Assembly: GCA_016781115.1 (NCBI GenBank)
Contig: JADDQX010000013.1
Coordinates: 1-25,684 of the forward strand
Origin: Actinomycetota bacterium
Lineage (GTDB): Bacteria > Actinomycetota > CADDZG01 > WHSQ01
Reading direction: 5' to 3'
Length of the DNA stretch: 25,684 bases
Shown here piece by piece: positions 1-5,486 of this stretch. Position 1 is the first letter of the stretch; the number at the start of each line of letters is the position of its first letter. The position numbers and the translations under genes are program-made. The notes beneath the pieces are model-generated. The model ran no database searches and was not told where the DNA came from. It saw only the letters and a program-made list of their open reading frames with translations.

Positions 1-1193
1 CGCTTGGACTCGTCGAGCGAAAGATCGTCCACCATCTGCTCCATGCGCTGCATGCCGAGGGTGAGGATTGAAAGACCTTGCGTCTCGCCGCGCGTGAAGA
101 TGCCGGAGCCGTGCACACGGGGGATCACGCCGATCTCGGTCCAGATCGGGCGCACCTCGTCGATGGCGCGCCCGTCGAGACGCACGTTCTCCTCGACCAC
201 GCGCTTGCGGACCAGCTTCTTCATCAGCGATCGGATCGCGGTCTTGATCGCCTCTTGCTGCTCTGGGAACTCGGCCTCGAGCGAAGCGACGGTCTCCTGC
301 TCGATGACCTTGATCCGCTTGCGTCGATCCTTCTTGATGTTGATCGCGAGCGCTTCGCGCATCGGATCCGCGGCGAGCTCGGACACGCGGGCATAGATCT
401 CATCCGAGTAGTCCACGAACAGCGGATAGTCGGTCTCGGGGCCGCCGAAGCTCGCCTTCGGCTTGCCGGCGAGCCTCACGAGCTCTCGCTGCAGGTCGAT
501 GACCTCGGCGATGTACGGCTTTGATGCCTCGATCCCCTCGGCGAGCAGCTCCTCGTCGGGCTTGCGCGCGCCCTGCTCGACCAAGTCGAATAGGTGCTCG
601 GACGCACCGGCCTCGATCATCATGATGTCGACCTCACCCGACGGGTTCACGCGCCCCGCGACGACCAGCTCGATCGTCTGCTCTTCCTGAAGCTGGTACG
701 TCGGGTTCGCGACCCACTGACCGTCGATGTGCGAAAGGCGCACGCACCCAACCGGGCCCTCGAAAGGCATGTCGGAGATGGCGAGCGCAGCCGATGCGGC
801 ATTGACCGACAGGATGTCCATCGGGTTCAGGTTGTCGACGGCCAGCGCGGTGACGACGACGTGAACCTCATGACGGAAGCCATCGGGGAACGACGGGCGA
901 AGGGGACGGTCGATCAACCGGGCGTTGAGGATGCCCTTCTCACTGGCTCGCCCCTCGCGCCGGAAGAAACCACCGGGGATCTTGCCGGCGGCATACATCC
1001 GCTCCTCCACGTCAACCGTCAGCGGGAAGAAGTCCCCGCCTCGGGGGTCAGACGACGTGCCGGTGGCGAGGACGGTGGTCTCGCCGATAGACCCGAGCAC
1101 CGCGCCTCCGGCTTGAGCGGCCAAACGCCCGGTCTCGAAGCGGAATACCTCGTTTCCGATCTTTCTCTCTACTGAATGAACCTCTGGTGCCAT
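1..1193 (-). CDS. pnp: polynucleotide phosphorylase, 3' end cut by window edge
   Basis: PNPase is a trimeric phosphorolytic 3'-5' exoribonuclease that degrades mRNA in the cytoplasm. The visible 397 codons cover the first RNase PH core (starting MAPEVHSVERKIG, with the IPGGFFRREGR segment), the helical linker, and the start of the second core, including a clear RPIWTEIGVIPRVHGSGIFT stretch near residues 345-365. The rest of the second core and the KH and S1 RNA-binding domains lie outside the window. The ATG at 1193 is preceded by AGGAGG seven bases upstream, which fixes the start. It is the last gene of the rpsO-pnp pair, the usual bacterial arrangement, and has a long structured leader. The family assignment is secure. 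Confidence 0.97.
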   Translation of the reverse strand, partial: MAPEVHSVERKIGNEVFRFETGRLAAQAGGAVLGSIGETTVLATGTSSDPRGGDFFPLTVDVEERMYAAGKIPGGFFRREGRASEKGILNARLIDRPLRPSFPDGFRHEVHVVVTALAVDNLNPMDILSVNAASAALAISDMPFEGPVGCVRLSHIDGQWVANPTYQLQEEQTIELVVAGRVNPSGEVDIMMIEAGASEHLFDLVEQGARKPDEELLAEGIEASKPYIAEVIDLQRELVRLAGKPKASFGGPETDYPLFVDYSDEIYARVSELAADPMREALAINIKKDRRKRIKVIEQETVASLEAEFPEQQEAIKTAIRSLMKKLVRKRVVEENVRLDGRAIDEVRPIWTEIGVIPRVHGSGIFTRGETQGLSILTLGMQRMEQMVDDLSLDESK

Positions 1194-1418
1194 GTGCTTT
1201 TCCTCCTGGATGTGTGAACGCGCGTCGATGCACGCTTACTTACGGAGAAGAGGCGCCGATGCAGGCCAGTTTTCAGTTGTAAGGGCATCCGATCGCAACG
1301 ACGCTGCCATGGATGACCTTGCGACTGACAACCGACCTAGGGCGGCCTCTCCTTTGCTACTCAGCTAGGTTTCGTGCCGGCCGGTCCCTCCTCTCTGGAG
1401 ATGGCTGCGGTGATACCG
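1194..1418 (-). promoter_or_regulatory. rpsO-pnp intergenic region, probable structured pnp leader
   Basis: These 225 bases between rpsO and pnp hold no convincing gene. Read on the minus strand they contain a CTCC/GGAG mini-hairpin, a GGCCGGC-rich patch, a six-pair stem ACCTAG/CTAGGT (arms 1365-1370 and 1335-1340) and a larger hairpin at 1281-1320. A conserved RNA motif upstream of actinobacterial pnp genes (Actino-pnp) is known; this leader has the right position and may be an instance, but I could not align it to the family model. It may serve as a processing or autoregulation site, as pnp leaders do in enterobacteria. No convincing -10/-35 pair was picked out. Confidence 0.5.
1281..1320 (-). 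other. 40-nt hairpin in pnp leader
   Basis: The two outer ten-base arms, AAGGTCATCC and GGATGCCCTT on the minus strand, pair except at one position, and a GCA/TGC pair can form inside. No T-run follows, so it does not look like a classical intrinsic terminator. Its distance from the pnp start (about 90 bases) suits a leader structure, possibly a double-strand endonuclease target. That role is inference. Confidence 0.6.
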
Positions 1419-1688
1419 CTACCTGCGTAGACCGAGCTTGCCGATCAGCGCCCGGTAGCGCTCGACGTCCTCACGCCTCAGGTACTCCAGCAGGCGGCGG
1501 CGGCGACCGACCATCCGCAGCAGGCCGCGCCGCGAGTGGTGGTCTTTCGGGTGGGTCTTCAGGTGTTCGGTGAGCTCGCTGATGCGGCGCGTCAGAACGG
1601 CGACCTGGACCTCGGGGGATCCCGTGTCGTTGTCGCCCCGGGCGTTGTCCGAGATGATCTGCGCCTTCTCTTCCTTGAGCAATGCCAT
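1419..1688 (-). CDS. rpsO: 30S ribosomal protein S15
   Basis: This is uS15, a primary binder of the central domain of 16S rRNA. The 89-residue length is the family norm. The sequence begins MALLKEEKAQII and carries the conserved TGSPEVQVAVLTRRI, LTEHLKTHPKDHHSRRGLL and RRRRLLEYLR segments. The ATG at 1688 is chosen because S15 proteins start this way. The Shine-Dalgarno candidate (GAAAGG) lies unusually far upstream, about 17 bases, with a small CTCT/AGAG hairpin (1709-1720) beside it. It is followed by the pnp leader. In other bacteria S15 represses its own mRNA through the leader; here only the position suggests this. Confidence 0.97.
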   Translation of the reverse strand: MALLKEEKAQIISDNARGDNDTGSPEVQVAVLTRRISELTEHLKTHPKDHHSRRGLLRMVGRRRRLLEYLRREDVERYRALIGKLGLRR

Positions 1689-1850
1689 ACGCGCTGGTAA
1701 GAACCTTTCTCTATCGAGAGCGGCCTCCGGCGGGGAACCGCGGCCGGGCCGTCCAGCAGACTACCAGGTCACGACCAGGGAGATCCTCGCGGGCGCCTGG
1801 GCGGGACCGCTGGAGGAGAGCCCGCACGGGCGTGGATGCGCAAAGACGAC
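1689..1850 (-). promoter_or_regulatory. ribF-rpsO intergenic region with hairpins
   Basis: This gap of 162 bases contains a GCCC-GTGC-GGGC hairpin (1820-1831) about 20 bases after the ribF stop, followed by CT-rich sequence rather than a T-run, so it is at best a weak terminator. Nearer rpsO there is a GC-rich foldable block (around 1725-1755) and the 1709-1720 mini-hairpin. A TAGTCT hexamer could be a -10 element but has no recognisable -35 partner. It probably contains the rpsO leader and perhaps a promoter. No gene was seen. Confidence 0.35.
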
Positions 1851-2792
1851 CTAGCCGCCCACGAGCAGGCGGGTCTCTTCGATGTCGCGGTGCATCTGGT
1901 CGATCAAGGCTTGGGCGGAAGCGAATCGGATCTCGTCGCGTAGTCGCTTCCAGAACTCGATCCGCAGCTCGCGCCCGTAGAGGTCGGCCTTGAAGTCCAG
2001 TAGGTACGCCTCGACGCGCACGGGTGTCGTTGCTTCATCTCCTCCAAAGGTCGGGTTCACGCCCACGTTGATCGCGGCGGGATACCAGATATCCCCCACC
2101 CGCGCCCGACCGGCGTAGACGCCGCGGGGGGGCCGCACCAGGGTTTGATCGGGCATCACGTTCGCCGTCGGAACGCCCAGACCCTTGCCACGATGATCAC
2201 CGTGCTCGACGACACCGTCGACCTCGAATGGGCGACCCAACAGCTCCCGCGCCAGACCTAGATCTCCCTCCGCCACCGCCCGCCGCACCCTGGTGCTGGA
2301 GACCTTGGCGCCTCCGATCTCCTCGAGCGACAAGGCATCTACCTCGAAGCCTTCGCTGCGCCCGATCTCGGCCAACATGATCGCGTCGCCCGCAGCCTTC
2401 CTCCCGAAACGCCAGCCATCGCCGACGAGCACCACCCGAGCGTGGAGCCCCCGCGCGATCACCTCCGCCGCGAAATCCTTCGCCTCCATCCCCGCGAGCC
2501 CTTGGTCGAATGGGAGAACGACCAGCAGGTCGGGGCCTAGCTCCTCGATCAGCTCTATCTTGCGCGTCGGGCTAGCGAGAGCAGGGGGCGCCTTATCCGG
2601 TCGGAGCGTCACCGCGGGATGGCGATCCCACGTCAGCACGCAAGAGGCGAGGCCTCGCTCTTCCGCCGCCGCGATCGCCTGGTTGATCAGCATGCGATGG
2701 CCCAGATGGAGCCCGTCGAAGGTTCCGATGGTGACGGCGGTTCCCGCCACGCCCTCCAGGGGGAGCGCGCCCAGCCCCACGAACGTCTTCAC
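1851..2792 (-). CDS. ribF: bifunctional riboflavin kinase/FAD synthetase
   Basis: The enzyme converts riboflavin to FMN and then FMN to FAD in the cytoplasm. The N-terminal FMN adenylyltransferase half shows the nucleotidyltransferase motif GTFDGLHLGH (residues 23-32) and the second motif STRVRRAV near residue 170. The C-terminal riboflavin kinase half shows GKGLGVPTANV and the closing YGRELRIEFWKRLRDEIRF segment. At 313 residues it has the usual full length. The ATG start overlaps the truB stop by four bases (ATGA), so the two are translationally coupled. truB-ribF adjacency is common in bacteria. Confidence 0.96.
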   Translation of the reverse strand: MKTFVGLGALPLEGVAGTAVTIGTFDGLHLGHRMLINQAIAAAEERGLASCVLTWDRHPAVTLRPDKAPPALASPTRKIELIEELGPDLLVVLPFDQGLAGMEAKDFAAEVIARGLHARVVLVGDGWRFGRKAAGDAIMLAEIGRSEGFEVDALSLEEIGGAKVSSTRVRRAVAEGDLGLARELLGRPFEVDGVVEHGDHRGKGLGVPTANVMPDQTLVRPPRGVYAGRARVGDIWYPAAINVGVNPTFGGDEATTPVRVEAYLLDFKADLYGRELRIEFWKRLRDEIRFASAQALIDQMHRDIEETRLLVGG

Positions 2793-3652
2793 GACGCAAG
2801 CACCTTCTCGGCAACGAGCCGGGAAGACTTCCTCCTATAGACCGCGACGAGAGCGCCGCCCGCAAGGAGCGCTACGAGCTCGTCCTCCGCGAGAGGACCG
2901 GCCGGTGCCGGCAGAGGCCGTCCGTCGCTTACGAGAGCTTGAGCTTCGCGATCGAGATCCAGCCTGGGGAGTGATCGCACGATGTCGACCGTCGGGCGGA
3001 GGTGATCCATAGAGACATCATCGAGCGGGGTCGCATCCGTCTCGGAGAAACCGGACGCCTCGATCCGCCGGAGCGTCTTCAGGTGAGCCCCGCAACCAAG
3101 GCTTTGCCCGATGTCGTGCACCAACGTGCGGATGTAGGTCCCCGGCGAGCAGGTGACGTCGAAGCGCGCCTCGGGTGGATCCGCGCTGAACCCCGTCATC
3201 ACCAGAGCGTGGATGGTGACCGGACGCGGCTCTCGCTCGATCTCTTCGCCCCGCCGCGCTTTCTTATAGAGCCGCTCCCCGCCGACCTTCACGGCCGACA
3301 CCATCGGAGGGATCTGCATGATGTCTCCGGCGAACGCGCCCGCGGCGGCCTCCACCTGATCGGACCGAAGGCTTACATCGTGACGATCGATGACCTCCCC
3401 GGAGGCGTCCTGCGTGGTGGTCGTGGAGCCGAAGGACGCAGTGGCCAAGTACCGCTTGGGGCCCTCCTGCGCGAACGACAGCAGACGGGTCGCGTGTCCA
3501 AGCCCGAGCACCAGCACTCCGGTCGCATCGGGATCCAGCGTTCCCGCATGACCCACCTTCTTCGTCTGGAAGATCTTGCGCACCTGAGCGACCACATCGT
3601 GCGACGTCATCCGCGCGGGCTTGTCGATGACCAGGATCCCGTTAGGAGCCAT
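2789..3652 (-). CDS. truB: tRNA pseudouridine-55 synthase
   Basis: TruB isomerises U55 in the T-loop of tRNAs. The catalytic-aspartate motif GHAGTLDPDATGVL is present, with the nucleophile at about Asp40, and the N-terminal GILVIDKPARMTSHDVV block is typical. The 287-residue length fits the family, with a short PUA-like C-terminal region (about 240-285). The start at 3652 lies inside the end of the upstream DHH gene (11-base overlap), and the stop overlaps the ribF start. It is part of the rimP-to-ribF operon. Confidence 0.96.
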   Translation of the reverse strand: MAPNGILVIDKPARMTSHDVVAQVRKIFQTKKVGHAGTLDPDATGVLVLGLGHATRLLSFAQEGPKRYLATASFGSTTTTQDASGEVIDRHDVSLRSDQVEAAAGAFAGDIMQIPPMVSAVKVGGERLYKKARRGEEIEREPRPVTIHALVMTGFSADPPEARFDVTCSPGTYIRTLVHDIGQSLGCGAHLKTLRRIEASGFSETDATPLDDVSMDHLRPTVDIVRSLPRLDLDREAQALVSDGRPLPAPAGPLAEDELVALLAGGALVAVYRRKSSRLVAEKVLAS

Positions 3653-4625
3653 CGCCGGCCGCGGCTAGCTCCGCCACCAGTCCCGCCGCGGTGGTCTCGC
3701 GATCGGGGGCCGTGAAGCCTGCCGCCAACTCGTGACCTCCGCCACCGCGGGAGCGGGCCAGGGCCCCGACGCTGCGACCCTTGGACCGCATGCTGACGCG
3801 CCACGACCCGTCGCTCTGCTCCTTGAACATGGCGGCGACGTCTGCCGCGCGGGTCGAGCGCACCAGGTCGATCAACGCGTCGGTCTCATCCGGTGCGACG
3901 CCGGTCTCCTTCAGGTCCTTCCGCGAGATCCAGGAATACACGAACCGCTCTCGCTCGTGCAGCACGGCCCGGTCGAGGACGCGCCCGGTGAGCTTCAGGA
4001 ACCCGAACGGCGACGACTCGTACACCTCTTGTGCGATCTGAGGTGCGTCCACCCCAAAAGAGAGAAGGTCGGCCGCCAGCCTCAGCGTGTCTGGGGTCGA
4101 GTTGGCGTACTGGAACCGCCCCGTGTCCGTGACGATGCCGACGTAGAGACAGGTGGCGATCTCCTTGTCGATCGTGACCCCTAGGTCTTGGAGCAGGCGC
4201 GTGACGATCTCCGCGGTCGACGAGACCGTCGTCACCACGATGTTCAAGGTCCCGAAGTTGTCGTTGCCCGGGTGGTGGTCGACGTTGATGAGACAGGGCG
4301 CAGCCCGAGCGCGTTCCTCCAGAGACCCGAGGCGGTGGCCAGCGCCGCAATCCAGAGCGAGGAAGGCCGCTTCCGCCGGTACGTCCGCGGCGCGAACCAG
4401 AAGGTCCGCGCCCGGCAGGAAGGAGAACGAGTACGGGACCTCGACCGAGGTCGCCCCCCAGCTCGGGTAGACGGACTTCCCGAGCTGCTTGAGGCCGAGC
4501 GACGCCGCCAGCAGCGAACCCAGGGCATCGCCGTCGGGGTTGATGTGGCACGCCAACGAGACCGATGAGGCTCCTCGCAGCGCCTCCACCGCGTCGTCCC
4601 ACTCCGGCGCGTCGAACCACGTCAT
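3642..4625 (-). CDS. nrnA: DHH/DHHA1 phosphoesterase, NrnA-type
   Basis: Members of this family (NrnA, or bifunctional oligoribonuclease/pAp phosphatase) hydrolyse very short RNAs, pAp or cyclic-dinucleotide products using Mn ions. Visible metal ligands are HINPDGDALGS (residues 27-37), LDCGAGHRLGS (91-101) and the DHH motif in NVDHHPGN (116-118). The C-terminal DHHA1 domain ends with GGGGHELAAGF (about 294-304), which binds substrate. The 327-residue length is normal. It overlaps rbfA by four bases (ATGA) and truB by 11. The substrate cannot be decided from sequence. NrnA is the usual product in the rbfA-truB interval of Actinomycetota and Bacillota. Confidence 0.9.
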   Translation of the reverse strand: MTWFDAPEWDDAVEALRGASSVSLACHINPDGDALGSLLAASLGLKQLGKSVYPSWGATSVEVPYSFSFLPGADLLVRAADVPAEAAFLALDCGAGHRLGSLEERARAAPCLINVDHHPGNDNFGTLNIVVTTVSSTAEIVTRLLQDLGVTIDKEIATCLYVGIVTDTGRFQYANSTPDTLRLAADLLSFGVDAPQIAQEVYESSPFGFLKLTGRVLDRAVLHERERFVYSWISRKDLKETGVAPDETDALIDLVRSTRAADVAAMFKEQSDGSWRVSMRSKGRSVGALARSRGGGGHELAAGFTAPDRETTAAGLVAELAAAGDGS

Positions 4626-4987
4626 CGCTCCTCTCCCGCGTCCGTGGGAGCTTCGGTATGGATCTTGTGGAAGATCTCGTCGAGGCGCTGCGCTTGTTCC
4701 GCGCCGGTATCCAGTTCGAACACGAGCTCCGGCAGATACTTCATCCGCATCTGACGTCCGAGCTCGGCCCGCAGGTGGGGCCGCGCACTGTTGAGCCCCG
4801 CCATGGTTCCCTTCACCTCGGAGTCGGAGCCGAGCACGCTGACGAAGACCCGCGCGTGGCGAAGGTCCGGCGTGATCTTCACGAACGTCACGGTCGCGAA
4901 CCCAACCCGAGGGTCTTTCAGGTTCTGGATCTCCTCGCCCAGAACCTGCCGCGCCAGCTTCTGCACCCTTTCCATCCGTTGGCTCAT
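4622..4987 (-). CDS. rbfA: ribosome-binding factor A
   Basis: RbfA is a KH-fold 30S maturation factor acting on the 16S rRNA 5' end and helix 28 region, important in the cold. The 121 residues include RMERVQKLARQVLGEEI at the N-terminus, then LKDPRVGFATVTFVKITPDL and ARVFVSV, and near the end LRMKYLPELVF-like sequence (RMKYLPELVFELD). I chose ATG 4987 (MSQRMERV) over an upstream extension because it is the point where the preceding mini-ORF ends in an ATGA overlap. There is no strong Shine-Dalgarno; a GAGAGG lies in the loop of a small hairpin at 4995-5007. Its initiation region is the element copied in the upstream 59-bp repeats. Confidence 0.95.
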   Translation of the reverse strand: MSQRMERVQKLARQVLGEEIQNLKDPRVGFATVTFVKITPDLRHARVFVSVLGSDSEVKGTMAGLNSARPHLRAELGRQMRMKYLPELVFELDTGAEQAQRLDEIFHKIHTEAPTDAGEER

Positions 4988-5046
4988 GAGCAGCACGAGC
5001 CTCTCGTCGGAGGTCGAGCGGGCAGTTTCTCCATCCGTTGGCTCAT
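4984..5046 (-). CDS. candidate 20-codon coupled mini-ORF 3, directly before rbfA
   Basis: The ATG at 5046 overlaps the stop of the preceding mini-ORF and the TGA at 4986-4984 overlaps the rbfA ATG (ATGA at both ends). The peptide begins MSQRMEKLPARPP and ends TRGSCCS. Only the first six residues resemble RbfA (MSQRME). It differs from mini-ORF 2 by one residue (Gly for Ser). It may be translated only to deliver ribosomes to rbfA. No known family is recognised and translation is unproven. Confidence 0.4.
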   Translation of the reverse strand: MSQRMEKLPARPPTRGSCCS

Positions 5047-5105
5047 GAGCAGCACGAGCTTCTCGTCGGAGGTCGAGCGGGCAGTTTCTCCATCCGTTGG
5101 CTCAT
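5043..5105 (-). CDS. candidate 20-codon coupled mini-ORF 2
   Basis: This is the central copy in the repeat array. Its ATG (5105) sits in an ATGA overlap with mini-ORF 1, and its TGA overlaps the ATG of mini-ORF 3. The peptide starts MSQRMEKLPARPP and ends TRSSCCS; it is Arg/Pro-rich with a Cys-Cys near the end. No independent ribosome binding site is evident, so translation would depend on re-initiation. The function of the peptide is unknown. Confidence 0.4.
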   Translation of the reverse strand: MSQRMEKLPARPPTRSSCCS

Positions 5106-5164
5106 GAGCAGCACGAGCTTCTCGTCGGAGGTCGAGCAGGCAGTTTTTCCATCGGTTGGCTCAC
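5102..5164 (-). CDS. candidate 20-codon coupled mini-ORF 1, after ylxP
   Basis: This ORF starts with GTG at 5164, three bases after the ylxP TAG, and ends in a TGA that overlaps the ATG of mini-ORF 2. The peptide begins MSQPMEKLPARPP and ends TRSSCCS. It is the most diverged unit (GTG start, Pro for Arg at position 4), so it may be the ancestral spacer from which the array expanded. Translation is unproven. Confidence 0.35.
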   Translation of the reverse strand: MSQPMEKLPARPPTRSSCCS

Positions 5165-5167
5165 GCG

Positions 5168-5470
5168 CTAGAAGTCCTCCATGTCGACGACGTCGATGGT
5201 CCGGTCGATGATCTCGCTCGTTCCGATCACCGACCGCCCGACCACCTTCTCCACCTCTTGCAGCACCTTCCTGCACTGGCCGGCGGACTCCGAGACGCAG
5301 CTGACGCCGAGAGCGCAACGTTGCCACAGGTCCTGATGGTCCACCTCGGCGACCGCCACGTTGAACTTGTTGCGGACGGCGGCGGTGACGGAGCGAACCA
5401 CCTGACGCTTGTCCTTCAGCGACGCGCTGCTGGGGATGAACAGCTCGAAGCGGGCGACGCCTATGTACAT
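5168..5470 (-). CDS. ylxP: DUF503 family protein YlxP
   Basis: YlxP (DUF503) is a small conserved protein found between infB and rbfA in many Gram-positive genomes; a role in ribosome or RNA metabolism is suspected from context. The 100 residues show the family pattern: an N-terminal strand MYIGVARFELFIPSSASLKDKRQVVRSV, then RNKFNVAVAEVDHQDLWQRCALGVSCVS and a C-terminal helix. ATG 5470 has GAGG seven bases upstream, just after the infB stop (17-base gap). Downstream is the 59-bp repeat array. Confidence 0.93.
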   Translation of the reverse strand: MYIGVARFELFIPSSASLKDKRQVVRSVTAAVRNKFNVAVAEVDHQDLWQRCALGVSCVSESAGQCRKVLQEVEKVVGRSVIGTSEIIDRTIDVVDMEDF

Positions 5471-5486
5471 CGTGCGACCTCAGAGG

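Larger units (their letters stand above)
4972..5163 (-). repeat. 59-bp tandem repeat, three copies plus a partial fourth
   Basis: The copies begin at 4972, 5031, 5090 and 5149, exactly 59 bases apart; the last is a 15-base partial. The first two differ at one position and the third at a few more. On the minus strand each unit carries ATGAGCCAACGGATGGA (GTG and one substitution in the most upstream copy) and a five-pair hairpin ACGAG-(AAG or AGG)-CTCGT. The repeat fills the whole ylxP-rbfA gap and enters the rbfA coding start. The period equals a 63-base ORF minus a four-base overlap, so every unit preserves start-stop coupling. Confidence 0.98.

Noticed and set aside
1335..1418. SAM-riboswitch-like fragment in the pnp leader (AGAGAGG, GGGACCGGCC, GAAACC)
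   Set aside because: Only the first strand of the pattern is reminiscent; the GCAACC segment and the later core blocks are missing, and pnp is not a methionine-related gene.
4972..5163. CRISPR array interpretation of the 59-bp repeats
   Set aside because: The units are contiguous with no spacers, and their sequence is explained by duplication of the rbfA start region.
5043..5327. 94-codon open frame crossing from ylxP into the 59-bp repeats
   Set aside because: It reads ylxP out of frame and then slips into the mini-ORF frame because the repeat period is not a multiple of three; it has no family resemblance.
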